Origin: Perognathus longimembris pacificus
Lineage: Eukaryota > Chordata > Mammalia > Rodentia > Heteromyidae
Direction of reading: 5' to 3'
DNA length: 64,000 nt
Assembly (NCBI RefSeq): GCF_023159225.1
Contig: NC_063188.1
Coordinates: 37,376,021 to 37,440,020, forward strand
Under the pieces are notes generated by a model. That model searched no databases. It was not told where the DNA came from and saw nothing but the letters and a program-made list of their open reading frames with translations. Shown in pieces: positions 22,957-34,500 of this stretch. Position numbers and translations under genes: made by a program. Within the stretch, counting starts at the first letter, position 1. Every line of letters begins with the position of its first letter.

Positions 22957-23196
22957 TTTTTTTATTGCAGGTCCTGGGGCTTGAACTCAGGACTTGGGGA
23001 CTGTTCCTGAGCTTCTTGTGGCTGAAGGCTAGTGCTCTACCCCTTGAGTCACAGCACCACTTCTGGCATTTTCTGAGCAGTTTATTGGAAATCAGTCTTA
23101 AGGACTTTCCTGCCTTGGCTGGCTTTGAACTGCGATCCTCAAGTCTTAGCCTTCTGAGTAGCTAGGATTACAGGCATGAGCCATTGGTGCCCCGAT
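22957..23196 (-). mobile_element. B1-Geo SINE
   Basis: Reverse full copy, next to a B1-B1-ID composite. Confidence 0.88.
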
Positions 23197-23269
23197 AATC
23201 TAATTTTTGTAAAACAATATATGATCGTATAACATTATAAAATAAACCATGTGATCAATTTTAAAAAAA

Positions 23270-23368
23270 GAAAGTGGTGCTGTGGCTCAAGTGGTAGAGC
23301 ACTAGACTTGAGCTCAAAGACAGTGCCCAGGCCCAGAGTTCAAGCCCCACCACCAACAAAAAAAAGAA
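23270..23368 (+). mobile_element. Solitary Geo monomer
   Basis: Geo half only (GTGGTGCTGTGGCTCAAGTG...CAGAGTTCAAGCCCC) with an A-rich tail and no ID or B1 head, probably a 5'-truncated copy. Confidence 0.75.
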
Positions 23369-23373
23369 AAAGG

Positions 23374-23590
23374 TTGGGCTGGGAATGTGGCTTAGTGGTA
23401 GAGTGCTTGCCCAGGATGCATGAGCTCTGGGTTCGATTCCTCAGCACCACATAAACAGAAAAAGCCGAAGTGGCACTGTGGCTCAAGTGGTAGAGTGCTA
23501 GCAAAAAGCAAAAAGCAAAAAAAAAGCAAAAAGAAGCCAGGGACAGTGCTCAGGCCCTGAGTTCAAGCCCCAGGACTGGCAGAAACAAAA
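23374..23590 (+). mobile_element. IDL-Geo SINE with internal GCAAAAA expansion
   Basis: Forward dimer; inside the Geo part the usual GAGCAAAAAGAAG has grown into a run of four GCAAAAA-like units (about 23502-23535). Confidence 0.9.
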
Positions 23591-23860
23591 CAAGCCCATA
23601 TATTGAAATATATATGAAATGTCAGTATTATTCAAGGACATAGGACAGAAAGTAGATTAGTGATTGCTAACAACTAAGAGGGCTGGGGGTATAAAAGGGA
23701 AATGCACAGTCTGCTGCTACATCTATGGCTTCTTTATTGGATGATGAAAATATTCTAATATTAGATATTAACTATAGGTGAACAACTTTGGAAACACAGT
23801 GAACTGTATACTTTAAGATGGTAAAATTTTGTAACAGATGAAATTTGATATCAAACTGAT

Positions 23861-24474
23861 ACTTTTGAAAGTTCAACTGTTTCCATTTAAGGTCAAAGTA
23901 TTTAATCAAAGACAACCATTATAAGCTACCTTCCCTCTGGGCATGGTACCATATTAGGGACTTATCATTGGCCCTGGCTTTTGGCAGATAACCAACTCAA
24001 TTGTCACCTCATAGGGAGGAGAAGGAAGTCAAAATTGCTGATCAATTTCATAGCTACTTTGTACTTGGGCCCACTAAGAAAACACAGGGATACAGAGGGA
24101 TAGGGGAGAGGGTGAATGATATATGCAGATATGCTCAATTCGAATTCCCAATTATTGAGAATTTCTTCAATAGTGGGTGGCATCATGGGGATATTCATTA
24201 CGTGAATTAACAGATATCACCTATTTAAGGGGAAAATGACCGATTATGCCTTTAGATCTCAAGATCTTTCCAATGGATAAAAACAGACAGAATTTGGTTA
24301 CAGCATCCATTGTGAGGGAGCTCTGCATCCCCGATTCTTCAAATACATTCTGTGAACTGATGTTTGAATGGCGATAGATGGGACTGATCTCTCTCTTACT
24401 CCCTCTTCAGAGGAAGCCCCTGCTGACAGATAATGCTTCCCGAGAGTAGGGGAAAACTGATTAGCAGAGTTCTT
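23861..24474. other. Unassigned DNA left of the intact L1
   Basis: No family recognised. It forms the pre-insertion target with the DNA after 32530. Confidence 0.5.
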
Positions 24475-24487
24475 CCTGGCCTCTGCA

Positions 24488-24529
<42 letters not shown>

Positions 24530-25035
24530 CTCAAATTTTTATTGTCAAACTGATGTACAGAGAGGTTACAGTATCATAGGTTGGTCATTGGATACATTTC
24601 TTGTACTGTTTGTTACCTTGTCCCTCATGCCCCCCTCCCTCCCCCCTTTCCCTCCCCCCCTCCAGTGTTCAGTTCACTTACACCAGACAGTTTTGCAAGT
24701 ATTGCTTTTGTCGTTATTTCTCTTTTTTTACCCTGTGTCTCTCAAATTTGGTATTCCCTTTCAATTTCCTACTTCCAATACCAGTAAACACGGTTTCCAA
24801 TATACTCAGATAAGATTACAGAGATAGTGTAGGTACAACCATAGGAAGGTGATACAAGAGCATCATCAATAATAGAAACTACACATACACCTAGGACGTT
24901 GAAAGTAGTTACAACTGTGATATATCAATTGTTTCCATAACATGGAGTTCATTTCACTTAGCATCATCTTATGTGTTCCTAAGGGTATAGCTATTGGGCC
25001 TTGTGAACCTCTGCTATGGCTTGCCTAAACCTGTA

Positions 25036-28000
25036 CTAATTATTCCCAATAAGGGAGGCCATAGAGTCCATGTTTCTTTGGGTCTGGCTCACTTCACTTA
25101 GTATAACTTTTTCCAAGTCCTTCCATTTCCTTACTAATGGAACAATGTCATTCTTTCTGATAGAGGCATAAAATTCCATTGTGTATATGTACCACATTTT
25201 CCTGATCCATTCATCTATGGAGGGGCATCTGGGTTGGTTCCAGATTCTCGCTATGACAAATTGTGCTGCGATGAACATTGTTGTGCTGGTGGCATTACTG
25301 TGATTTTGTTTGTGGGCTTTTGGATAGATACCCAACAGTGGGGCTGCTGGGTCATAGGGGAGTTCTATATTGAGCCTTCTGAGGAATCTCCATACTGCTT
25401 GCCAGAGTGGCTGAACCAGTTTACATTCCCACCAACAATGAAGTAGGGTTCCCTTTTGGCCACATCCCCTCCAACAATTGTTATTATTAGTTTTCTTGAT
25501 ATATGACATTCTTGCTGGGGTGAGATGGAATCTCAATGTTGTTTTGATTTGCATTTCCTTTATGGCCAGTGATGCAGAGCATTTTTTCATATGTCTATTG
25601 GCCATTCTCATTTCCTCATCAGAGAAGTTTCTTTGTAAGTCTTTAGCCCACTTGTTGAGGGGGCTATTGGTTCTTTGCGGTTTTGTTTTGGAAGAAGGTA
25701 ATTTTTTTAGTTCTGCATATATTTTAGAGATGAGGCCTTTGTCTGTTGAATGTCCGGTAAAGATCTTCTCCCAGTCTGTGGGCTTTCTGTTTATCTTGAG
25801 AGCTATGTCCTTTGCCATGCAGAAGCTCTGCAGTTTAATGCAGTCCCATTTGTCCAACTTTTCTTTGATTTGTAGCCTTTCAGGGTCTTTGTTAAGGAAG
25901 TTCTGTCCTGTGCCAAGGAGCCCGAGTGTTTCTCCTACTCCTTCCTTTAGTGTTTTCAGGGTGCCTGTTTTGATTTCAAGGTCTTTAATCCATTTGGAGT
26001 TTATTTTGGTGCAGGGTGATATATAAGGATCTAGTTTTAGTTTGTTGCATGTGTTGAGCCAGTTTTGCCAGCACCACTTGTTAAAGAGGCTATCTTTCTT
26101 CCATACTATTGTTTTAGCTCCTTTATCAAAGATTAAGTAGGCGTAGTTCTGTGGGTTTAATTCTGGGTCTTCAATTCTGTTCCATTGGTCTTCAGGCCTG
26201 TTCCGGTGCCAATACCAAGCTGTTTTTATTACTATAGCTTTATAATACAGCTTGAAGTTGGGTATTGTAATTCCTCCAGCACTGTTCTTTCTGCTTAGGA
26301 GTGTTTTTGCTATTCTAGGTCTTTTATTGTTCCATATGAATTTCTGGATTGCTTCCTCTATTTCATTAAAGAATGGTGTTGGGATATTAATGGGTATTGC
26401 ATTGAATTTGTAGATAGCCTTTGGCAATATTGCCATTTTGATTATATTAATCCTCCCAATCCAGGAGCATGGGAGGTTTTTCCATTTCCTTAGTTCTGAC
26501 TTAATTTCGTTTTTCAAGGTTTTAAAGTTCTCCTCAAAGAGGTCTTTCACTTCTTTGGTTAAGTTTATTCCTAGGTATTTTATGTTTTTGGGGGCTATTG
26601 CAAAAGGAGTTGCTTTCCTGATTTCAGCCTCGGTCTTCGGGTTGTTAGCATAGAGAAAGGCTGTTGATTTTTGAAGGTTTATTTTATAACCTGCAACTTT
26701 GCCAAAGTTTTGGATCAGCTCTAGTAGCTTGGGGGTAGAGTCTATGGGATTCTTTAGGTATAGGATCATGTCATCTGCGAAGAGAGAAAGTTTAACTTCA
26801 TCTTTTCCTATTTGGATCCCCTTTATATTCTCTTCTTGCCTAATTGCTCTGGCTAGGAATTCTAGTACTATGTTGAAGAGCAGGGGAGAGAGTGGACATC
26901 CCTGCCTTGTTCCTGATTTTAAAGGGAATGGCTTTAGTTTTTCACCATTTAGAGTTATGCTTGCTGTTGGTTTGTCATAAACTGCCTTGATTATATTCAG
27001 GAATGTTCCCTGGAATCCCAGTTTTTCCAGGGCTTTTAGCATAAATGGGTGCTGGATTTTATCGAACGCTTTTTCCGCATCCAGCGATAAAACCATGTGG
27101 TTCTTTACCTTGCTCCGGTTGATGTGGTGGATTACATTAATTGACTTGCGTATATTAAACCAGCTTTGCATCCCTGGGATGAATCCAGTTTGATCGTGGT
27201 GTATGATTTTTTTGATGACCTGTTGAAGTCGATTGGCCAGAATTTTGTTGAGAATTTTTGCATCTATGTTCATTAGGGAGATTGGTCTGTAGTCCTCTTT
27301 CCGTGATGAGTCTCTGCCTGGTTTTGGGATGAGGGTTATACTGGCTTCATAAAATGAGTCTGGTAGTGAACGTTCTCTTTCAATTTCATTGAAGAGGTTG
27401 AGAAATATTGGAGTGAGTTCTGTTTTGAAGGCCTTGTAGAATTCTGCGGTGAATCCGTCTGGACCTGGGCTTTTCTTGGATGGGAGATCATTTATTGCTG
27501 TTTCTATTTCAATACTGGATATGGGTCTGTTTAGAAGGTTTAAGTCTTCATAGTTGAGTTTGGGGGTATCAATTTTTTCTAGGAAATCATCCATTTCTTC
27601 CAAGTTCTCGAATTTTTTGGCATAAAGGTTTGCAAAATAGTCCCTTATTATTTTCTGAATTTCGGTTATTTCTGTGGTGATGCTACCTGTTTCATCTCTT
27701 ATCTTGTTTATTTGAGTGTGCTGTCTTCGTTCTTTGGTCAGGTTTGCCAGGGGTCTGTCTATCTTGTTGATTTTTTCAAAGAACCAACTCTTTGTTTTGT
27801 TGATTCTTTCGATGGTTTTTTTAGTCTCTAATTGATTTAATTCTGATTTGATTTTAATTATTTGCTTCCGTCTATTGACTTGGGGTTTGGCTTGCTGTTC
27901 TCTCTCCAGAAAATTAAGGTGCTTTCTTAAATTACTGAGTTGCTGTTTCTCCAGTTTGTTGATGTATGTACTCAGAGATATAAGTTTTCCTCTGAGTACT

Positions 28001-28884
28001 GCCTTTGCTGTGTCCCAAAGGAGCTGGTACTTTGTGTCCTCAACTTGGTTGAAGTCCATAAACATTTGAATTTCTGTTTTAATTTCTTCAATGATCCACT
28101 GATGGTTCAGCAGTGTGTTCTTTAGTCTCCATGAATTGTGGGATTTTCTGTGGTGGCTGAGTGAGTTGAGCTCTAATTTTATTCCATTGTGGTCTGAAAG
28201 AATGCAGGGAATGATTTTGATACTTCTGAATTTGTACAGATTTTCTTTGTGCCCTAAGATGTGATCTATTTTGGAGAATGTTCCGTGTGCTGCCGAAAAG
28301 AATGTGTATTCTGTCCTTGCTGGGTGGAATATTCTGTAGATGTCGATTAAGTCTAGTTGGTCTATGCAATTGTTTAGTTCTGTGGTTTCTTTGTTCAGTT
28401 TTTGGCGTGTTGATCTGTCCAGTGGTGATAGTGGAGTGTTAAAGTCCCCCACTATCATTGTGTTTGGGTCTATGAATGTTTTTAGAGCCAATAGTGTTTG
28501 TTTGATGAAGTTGGGTGCTCCTGCATTTGGTGTGTAGATATTTAGGATGGTTATTTCTTCCTGTTGGAGAGATCCTTTTACTAGTATGTAGTAACCTTCT
28601 TTGTCTCTTCTTACCTTTTTTAATTTGAAGTCAATTTTGTCTGATACTAGGATTGCAACTCCAGCCTGCTTATGGGGGCCATTTGCTTGATAGATTTGTT
28701 TCCAGCCTTTCACTTTTAGAAGATGTTTACTTTTGCTGGATAGATGTGTCTCTTGGAGGCAGCAGAAAGATGGATCTTGATTTTTGATCCAAGTTATGAG
28801 CCTATGTCGTTTGATTGGAGAATTAAGTCCATTAATGTTGACAGTTAGGATTGAGAGGTGATCGTTTGTTCTTTTCATTATCAC
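25036..28884 (-). CDS. L1 ORF2 protein (endonuclease and reverse transcriptase), intact
   Basis: A 1282-aa open frame, the usual ORF2p length (human 1275). The AP-like endonuclease is at residues 1-240 with [26 protein letters not shown] and [10 protein letters not shown]. Reverse transcriptase follows at about 500-780, with [13 protein letters not shown], the motif A region [13 protein letters not shown], the [13 protein letters not shown] loop and the catalytic FADDMILYL. The C-terminus holds the Cys/His segment [18 protein letters not shown] and ends SLIGNN. All catalytic residues I can identify are present. It would act in cis on its own RNA in target-primed reverse transcription and in trans on SINE RNAs. 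Confidence 0.95.
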   Translation of the reverse strand: MIMKRTNDHLSILTVNINGLNSPIKRHRLITWIKNQDPSFCCLQETHLSSKSKHLLKVKGWKQIYQANGPHKQAGVAILVSDKIDFKLKKVRRDKEGYYILVKGSLQQEEITILNIYTPNAGAPNFIKQTLLALKTFIDPNTMIVGDFNTPLSPLDRSTRQKLNKETTELNNCIDQLDLIDIYRIFHPARTEYTFFSAAHGTFSKIDHILGHKENLYKFRSIKIIPCILSDHNGIKLELNSLSHHRKSHNSWRLKNTLLNHQWIIEEIKTEIQMFMDFNQVEDTKYQLLWDTAKAVLRGKLISLSTYINKLEKQQLSNLRKHLNFLEREQQAKPQVNRRKQIIKIKSELNQLETKKTIERINKTKSWFFEKINKIDRPLANLTKERRQHTQINKIRDETGSITTEITEIQKIIRDYFANLYAKKFENLEEMDDFLEKIDTPKLNYEDLNLLNRPISSIEIETAINDLPSKKSPGPDGFTAEFYKAFKTELTPIFLNLFNEIERERSLPDSFYEASITLIPKPGRDSSRKEDYRPISLMNIDAKILNKILANRLQQVIKKIIHHDQTGFIPGMQSWFNIRKSINVIHHINRSKVKNHMVLSLDAEKAFDKIQHPFMLKALEKLGFQGTFLNIIKAVYDKPTASITLNGEKLKPFPLKSGTRQGCPLSPLLFNIVLEFLARAIRQEENIKGIQIGKDEVKLSLFADDMILYLKNPIDSTPKLLELIQNFGKVAGYKINLQKSTAFLYANNPKTEAEIRKATPFAIAPKNIKYLGINLTKEVKDLFEENFKTLKNEIKSELRKWKNLPCSWIGRINIIKMAILPKAIYKFNAIPINIPTPFFNEIEEAIQKFIWNNKRPRIAKTLLSRKNSAGGITIPNFKLYYKAIVIKTAWYWHRNRPEDQWNRIEDPELNPQNYAYLIFDKGAKTIVWKKDSLFNKWCWQNWLNTCNKLKLDPYISPCTKINSKWIKDLEIKTGTLKTLKEGVGETLGLLGTGQNFLNKDPERLQIKEKLDKWDCIKLQSFCMAKDIALKINRKPTDWEKIFTGHSTDKGLISKIYAELKKLPSSKTKPQRTNSPLNKWAKDLQRNFSDEEMRMANRHMKKCSASLAIKEMQIKTTLRFHLTPARMSYIKKTNNNNCWRGCGQKGTLLHCWWECKLVQPLWQAVWRFLRRLNIELPYDPAAPLLGIYPKAHKQNHSNATSTTMFIAAQFVIARIWNQPRCPSIDEWIRKMWYIYTMEFYASIRKNDIVPLVRKWKDLEKVILSEVSQTQRNMDSMASLIGNN

Positions 28885-28930
28885 TATCTTGTTTAAAGCT
28901 GTGTCTTCCCATTTCTTGATCTAGTGTTTA

Positions 28931-30052
28931 CTAATTAGGGTTCATTTCTCTATCTGTGTTGGGATCTTGATTATTTTCCCTGTAGAGTACATCTTTAAGG
29001 ATTTTGTGTAAAGCTGGTTTGGTGGAGATATATTGTTTCAGTTTTTCCTTATTGTGGAAGACTTTTATTTGACCTTCGGCTATGAAGGAGAGTTTGGCGG
29101 GGTACAGAATTCTTGGTTGGTAGTTATTTTTATTTAGAGTTTGGTATACTTCATTCCAGGCTCTCCTTGCTTTCATGGTCTCTGCTGAGAAGTCTGGGGT
29201 AATTCTGATTGCTTTTCCTTTATATGTGATTGTTTTCTTTGCCCTAACAGCTTTGAGTATTTTTTCCTTGCACTCTGCTGAAGCTGTTTTGATCACAATG
29301 TGTCGGTGGGAAGTTCTATTCTGGTCTGGTCGATTTGGGGTTCTAAATGCTTCTTGTACCTGTATAGGCCTTTCCTTCTGGATGTTTGGGAAGTTCTCAG
29401 CTAGTATTCTGTTAAATAGGTTGCCTATCCCATTAACCTCTTTCTCCAAGTTTTCCTCAATACCTATTATCCTTAAATTGGGCTTCCTGATTGTGTCTTG
29501 AATCTCCTGTAGCGATCTGTTTTGTTGCTTGGACTGGATTTGTATTGATTTTTGATCTTTCTCCATAGAGTCTAAGGAATCTTCAGCTCCTGAGATTCGA
29601 TCCTCTGCTTCAGTTAGTCGGGACTGTAGGCTAGCTACTTGATTTCGAATCTCTTTTCCTTCTGACTGGTCTTTCCTGATGATTTCCATGTCATTTCTTA
29701 GGTCCTGTATGGACTTCTTTACTTCATTAACTTCATTACTTTGGTTTTGAGTGTTGTCTCTCAAATCTTTAAGTTGGGTAGCTATCTTTTCATTTGACTC
29801 TTGAAGCTCACTTATCTTTCTATTTGTGGATGCCATGAAATTCTCCATTAATTTTTGCTTTGCCTCCTCACGCTCTAACATAATTGACTGAAGAGATTCA
29901 AACTTTTCATTTATCATGTTTATCAGTAAACTTTGTAGAGCATTTTGGGGGTTTTCTTCTATGTTTTTGATTGACTGCTCTGCTTCCTGCTTGTTTTGAG
30001 TGGGGGATAAGACTTCATTATTTGCCATCTTTCTTGTGTTTCTTTTGCCCAT
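28931..30052 (-). CDS. L1 ORF1 protein (RNA-binding chaperone), intact
   Basis: ORF1p is the trimeric RNA-binding chaperone of the L1 ribonucleoprotein. The frame is 373 aa from MGKRNTRKMANNE (strong context AAATGGG); it is open 13 codons further upstream. Residues about 40-190 are a heptad-rich coiled coil; RPNLRIIGIEE-type sequence (here KPNLRIIGIEENLEKE) opens the RRM, with the conserved ENFPN, EAFRTPNR and HRHIVIKT motifs; the C-terminal domain has PAKLSFIAEGQIK and FSAETMKARRAW. Length is close to human ORF1p (338 aa) with a longer N-terminus. No stop or frameshift. Confidence 0.93.
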   Translation of the reverse strand: MGKRNTRKMANNEVLSPTQNKQEAEQSIKNIEENPQNALQSLLINMINEKFESLQSIMLEREEAKQKLMENFMASTNRKISELQESNEKIATQLKDLRDNTQNQSNEVNEVKKSIQDLRNDMEIIRKDQSEGKEIRNQVASLQSRLTEAEDRISGAEDSLDSMEKDQKSIQIQSKQQNRSLQEIQDTIRKPNLRIIGIEENLEKEVNGIGNLFNRILAENFPNIQKERPIQVQEAFRTPNRPDQNRTSHRHIVIKTASAECKEKILKAVRAKKTITYKGKAIRITPDFSAETMKARRAWNEVYQTLNKNNYQPRILYPAKLSFIAEGQIKVFHNKEKLKQYISTKPALHKILKDVLYRENNQDPNTDREMNPN

Positions 30053-32060
30053 TTGAATTGGGAATGCCAGTCTACCAGCACCTGTGAGCACTGTTTAAGA
30101 CCCAAAGCAGCCCTTACCAAGCACTGTTGTGTAAATCTTACAATTTCACAATTATATACAGATAACTTGTGTACCTGTCTATAAAGTTAGATTTGGTGTT
30201 CCTAAAGAATACAATTTCAATATAACATCCGATCCTGGGCCCTGTATTCAGTAGTTACTTATTTACTGTTACAACCCTATATGCAATTCTTGTTTTTATA
30301 TTAAGTTCTTTTAGGACTGGTTTTCTCTATGAACCCCTTTGATTCACTTGTATTAAGCTGGGATACCCTCTATCCAATAACCAGGAGTCACTGGAACCTG
30401 GAGGTCCAGGCAGTAAGTCAGCCGGGTAAGTTGGAGCTAGTAAAGAGAATAGAGTAAAGTGTATTGGGGGGGGGGGGTGATTTTGGTTTAGTTTCAGTGA
30501 CGTGGAAATGTGGAGAAGAGTAGAATCAGTAGAAAGAACATTGATAAAATGACAGACACTGGAGAGTTAGCAGAAAAGGGTGTAGGTGTTATTTATAGGA
30601 AAGTAATTTTTAAAGGAAGAGGACGCATCGAGAGAAATGAAGTAAAAATACTGGAAGACAGATACACAAAACAGAGAAAAATTATTTAAAAAGGAAGCAT
30701 AAGTAGATAAAAAGGAAAATAACAGAACAAGAACAACCCAAACAAATAAACAAACACAAAAAAACCTTGATAAAACAAACCAGTAAAAATGGAAAACAAA
30801 CAAAAAACAAACAAACCAAAAAATAAAAAATAAAAAAATAAAAAAATAACCAGCCAATGATGTTTCAGGTGTGAAAAAATTAAAAAGAAAATTTAAAAGA
30901 AAAGTTTATAAAAAAAAAAAATGTTTGAAAAGAAAAAGAAACCAGTCTCTGATTTCCCTGCAATGGACTGCAGTCTATTTTCCTGATTGGCTGGTTTGAC
31001 TTGATTTCAGTTGGCAAGGGGTGGTTCTGTTCTGACTTTCTCCCCTGTTGGTGCAATCGTGGGTCTCTGAGATTCGCACAGCTTGCAGGCAGGCCTTGGG
31101 CGTCCTCTGTCGATGGGGACGTGAGCAGTCTCAGGAACTGTGGCTCCTCTGTCTGCTGTGGGGCCGCTGCCTTTGATGCCTGGTCTTGACTACGCTGTGA
31201 CCACAGCAGGGTGGGGCGCCTCTGGGCTGTTTTGCTCCGCTGAGCGTTGCTTGCCTGAGGGAGGCGGCCTCTGTGGCATAGGTAGCTATGGAATACAGCT
31301 CCGTTTTGGGCTGGGAATTAGCTTCCTCTGTGATGGGACCGTTTAGCTGTCCCTGGAACTGTTTGTTCCTCCGTCTGTTGTTTCCGTGCCCCTGGTAGCT
31401 GCTCGCAGCTTTTGCTTTAAGTTTAGAAGTTCCGGCGGGCAGGGCGGGGCATCTCTGGCTAAGCCCCGGACTCGCCTCCCGCCAGGGCAGGGGGGCAGGG
31501 GGCGTTCTTCTGGGCTGGGCTGGTTCTCACTGATTCCGCCCCTCCTGCCCTTTTCAAAGATGGCTTTTTTGACCTCGCTTTCCCCAGGCCCGCTTCAGTT
31601 CCAGTCTGGTCTGACCCTATGCCAGTGTCAAAGATGGCACTTTGCTCTGGCGGTGGGGACGGGGATGCCTTCCAGAAGCTGGACTGTGGGCACAAGTGAT
31701 GATAAATTTTGGGGGTACTCACGCTGTCTCTGCGATGTCAGGTCCTCCGTGCTCGGCTGCCGTCTGGAGTATTTAACGCTTTAGCTGTGCGGAGTGCGGG
31801 GGGGGGGGGGGCTGTGCCCGGCACTGTGCCGGAGCCGGCGCTGGCGCGGCGCGGCGGCGGGACGCCGCTCGGAGCTCAATTATGTGTTTTCAGACCAGCA
31901 AAGTCGATTTTTCCTTCCTGTTCAGAATCCCTGTACTGTTAGAAATTACTTTGGCTGTCTTTCTCGGAGAAAGAGTTTCTATGAGGTGAGAAAGCTATGA
32001 TATCGGAGGGTGCTCTGCAAGGGCTCAGCCACTCCTCCGCCGTCTTCCTCGAAGTCCGTC
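30053..32060 (-). promoter_or_regulatory. 5' UTR/promoter of the intact L1
   Basis: About 2.0 kb between ORF1 and the element's 5' end. The distal 1.1 kb (30950-32060) is GC-rich with CpGs, G-runs at about 31798-31812 and a minus-strand 5' terminus GAGGAAGACGGCGGAGG of the YY1-bearing (GGCGG/AAGATGG-like) kind seen at L1 starts. The proximal part (30470-30930) is strongly A-rich on the plus strand. It is unlike the 5' UTR of the older L1 at 11987-13566. Confidence 0.7.
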
Positions 32061-32529
32061 CAGAATAAGTGTATTTCTATTTGATCTCCTTGTTGCTTTA
32101 ATTGGAAATTTTAAAAAGGGTTTTGTGGCAAAGATTGAAGTTCAAAGCCAGCCTAGGCAGAAAAATCCCTCTAGAGCTCCATCTCCCAACTAACCAGCAA
32201 AGAGCCAGGTTGGAAGCATGACTCAAGAAAATTAACCAGCCAAACGCTGCAAGTAGCACTGTGGCTCAAAATGGTAGAGTGCAGTAATGCTCAGAGACAG
32301 TGCCCAGGACGTGAGTTCGAACCCTGAGACTGAAGAAATGTCTACTGAGCCATACCACCAACAAGCACCTGGACCTTTGTGGAAACCAAGTGAGAGGTAA
32401 AGGAGAACCCCTTTTTGGAGTCCCTAGAAACAGCAGGCTTAGATAAAATAGTGGACTTGGGGAGGGGCAAACCTAAGTGGAATAACAGGAGCCCAAAGCA
32501 GATTGACCTAGGCAAAAGAAAGGAATGAG
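32061..32529 (+). other. Extra DNA inside the L1 target duplication (candidate 5' transduction)
   Basis: Lies between the recognisable L1 5' end and the right copy of the target-site duplication. It contains a diverged plus-strand B1-Geo SINE at about 32122-32338 and about 190 bp of non-repetitive DNA (32339-32529). Either the L1 transcript began upstream of its usual start and carried source-locus DNA, or this subfamily has a longer 5' end. Confidence 0.6.
32122..32338 (+). mobile_element. B1-Geo SINE in the candidate transduced DNA
   Basis: Diverged forward copy (TTCAAAGCCAGCCTAGGCAG, CACTGTGGCTCAAAATGGTA). It is clearly older than the L1 that appears to have carried it. Confidence 0.75.
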
Positions 32530-32562
32530 CCTGGCCTCTGCACTCTAAACCATTTCTTCTCT

Positions 32563-32768
32563 CTTTTTTTTTTTTTGGCCAGTCCTGGGCCTTGGACTCA
32601 GGGCCTGAGCACTGTCCCTAGCTTCTTCCCGCTCAAGGCTAGCACTCTGCCACTTGAGCCACAGCGCCGCTTCTGGCCGTTTTCTGTATATGTGGTGCTG
32701 GGGAATCGAACCTAGGGCCTCGTGTATCCGAGGCAGGCACTCTTGCAACTAGGCTATATCCCCAGCCC
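32563..32768 (-). mobile_element. IDL-Geo SINE beside the intact L1
   Basis: Reverse dimer; target duplication CCATTTCTTCTCT at 32550-32562 and 32769-32781. It begins 18 bp from the right target duplication of the L1. Confidence 0.93.
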
Positions 32769-32781
32769 CCATTTCTTCTCT

Positions 32782-33439
32782 TGAATGGGCAATTCTCTTT
32801 TGAAAAATTAATTGAGATAATCTTTTAAAAATTAGAGCACAAAAATGGCTCAACTCTTTTGTTAGATGAGCACAGGCTACTTTGAATTTATTTGTGAGAA
32901 AAAGTATTAACATTGAACAGAAATTTTTTTTTAAATGGCAAGGCATTCCATGGTGTTCCAGCAAGGAAAGCAGATATTATTACAGGTTAACTGTCACTCA
33001 CCAAAAATGATTAGAATCAGAAATGTTTCTGATTTCAGAGTTCTTTAGAATTTTGCAATGTTTGCATAGTCTTTACCCATTAAATAGACATGTTCTGAAA
33101 TCCAAAATGTCCCCCAAATCTGCAGCAAGGAGAAAATAGGGGCTTTGGCCTTTGTGGACTGTAGAGAATCAGGATGCCTCATCAATAAGAGGACTCCACT
33201 AGAGAAGAGGTTATCAGCAGGGAGTGTAAGTAGAGGGTATAGTGGGACAGGAATGTTTACCAGATGTGGTAGCATCTGGAGTAGAATGACATCTCTTCTC
33301 AGCTACATAAACTTATTTCTGGGCACATATGAGAACTACCTTCAGTCTTCTCCCCTCTGCTCAACCAGGTGTTTCATACTGTTCAGGTTTTTATTACTGC
33401 CAGGGAACCAGCTCAGTACAGATCACATTGTGAGCATGC
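32782..33439. other. Unassigned DNA
   Basis: No gene or repeat recognised before the MIR at 33440. Confidence 0.5.
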
Positions 33440-33560
33440 TATCTGATTCACCAGGCAGTCCTTGTGAGATTAGAATCATTCCCATTTTACAGATAATAAG
33501 ACTGACCCTCACGACAGTAGATAAGTACCAAGTTGATTCTGCCAGCTAGCTATGAGTCCC
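33440..33560 (+). mobile_element. MIR element
   Basis: ATTCCCATTTTACAGATAAT is the MIR core signature. Confidence 0.7.
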
Positions 33561-33916
33561 AGAGGTAATGAGAATTTTACTTACAATAGATTCTGACAAT
33601 ATAAATGTTTTCTGCTCTCCTAAGAACATTTAACTTAGTAATTGTGTATCATGTATTATTTTCTGGTTTTAGTACTGAAAACTTGTTCTTACAGCAAACA
33701 TAATTGATATTGTTTAGGAAAAAGTAGAGACAAGAGTACAAAAGCAAACAAACAACAACAACAACAAAAACCAATGCTGGTAGCTCATGCCTATAATCCT
33801 AACCCTACTCAGGAGGCTGAGATTTGAGGATTGTAGTGTGAAGCCATCCCTGGCAGGAAAGTCCCCATGAGACTCATATACAATTAACTATTCAAAAACC
33901 AGAAGTGCGCTATGGC

Positions 33917-34416
33917 NNNNNNNNNNNNNNNNNNNNNNNNNNNNNNNNNNNNNNNNNNNNNNNNNNNNNNNNNNNNNNNNNNNNNNNNNNNNNNNNNNNN
34001 NNNNNNNNNNNNNNNNNNNNNNNNNNNNNNNNNNNNNNNNNNNNNNNNNNNNNNNNNNNNNNNNNNNNNNNNNNNNNNNNNNNNNNNNNNNNNNNNNNNN
34101 NNNNNNNNNNNNNNNNNNNNNNNNNNNNNNNNNNNNNNNNNNNNNNNNNNNNNNNNNNNNNNNNNNNNNNNNNNNNNNNNNNNNNNNNNNNNNNNNNNNN
34201 NNNNNNNNNNNNNNNNNNNNNNNNNNNNNNNNNNNNNNNNNNNNNNNNNNNNNNNNNNNNNNNNNNNNNNNNNNNNNNNNNNNNNNNNNNNNNNNNNNNN
34301 NNNNNNNNNNNNNNNNNNNNNNNNNNNNNNNNNNNNNNNNNNNNNNNNNNNNNNNNNNNNNNNNNNNNNNNNNNNNNNNNNNNNNNNNNNNNNNNNNNNN
34401 NNNNNNNNNNNNNNNN
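33917..34416. other. Assembly gap of exactly 500 N
   Basis: A round-number placeholder. The flanking SINE sequence is continuous across it, so the true missing length may be near zero. Confidence 0.98.
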
Positions 34417-34500
34417 TCAAAGTAGTAGAGCACTAGCCTTGAGCAAAAGAGCTCAGGGACAGTGCCCAGACCTAGAGTTCAAGGCCCATAACAGAGGGAG

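Larger units (their letters stand above)
20250..23860 (+). mobile_element. Decayed ancient L1, interrupted by SINEs and an LTR
   Basis: Plus-strand ORF2-derived DNA without open frames: the RT region at 20330-20457 (AGGTTGCAGAATACAGCATC), the middle part at 21560-22130 (ATATAGTAATCAAAGCACTG), the C-terminal region at 22380-22620 and a 3'-UTR-like tail at 23600-23860 (AACTGTATACTTTAAGATGG). Insertions at 20458-21165, 21734-21935 and 22625-23590 postdate it. Confidence 0.7.
24491..32529 (-). mobile_element. Full-length young L1 retrotransposon with both ORFs open
   Basis: Minus-strand LINE-1: poly-A seen as 39 T at 24491-24529, AATAAA at 24538-24543, 3' UTR with a G-rich tract (C-runs at about 24630-24665), ORF2 25036-28884, a 46-bp spacer, ORF1 28931-30052, and a GC-rich 5' UTR to about 32060. 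A perfect 16-bp target-site duplication (CCTGGCCTCTGCACTC) occurs at 24475-24490 and 32530-32545; the nick site CTCT/AAAC resembles the L1 endonuclease consensus. The L1 5' end (minus GAGGAAGACGGCGGAGGAG) is near 32060, so about 470 bp between it and the duplication is extra. Intact ORFs and a long pure A-tail indicate a recent insertion. Confidence 0.95.
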
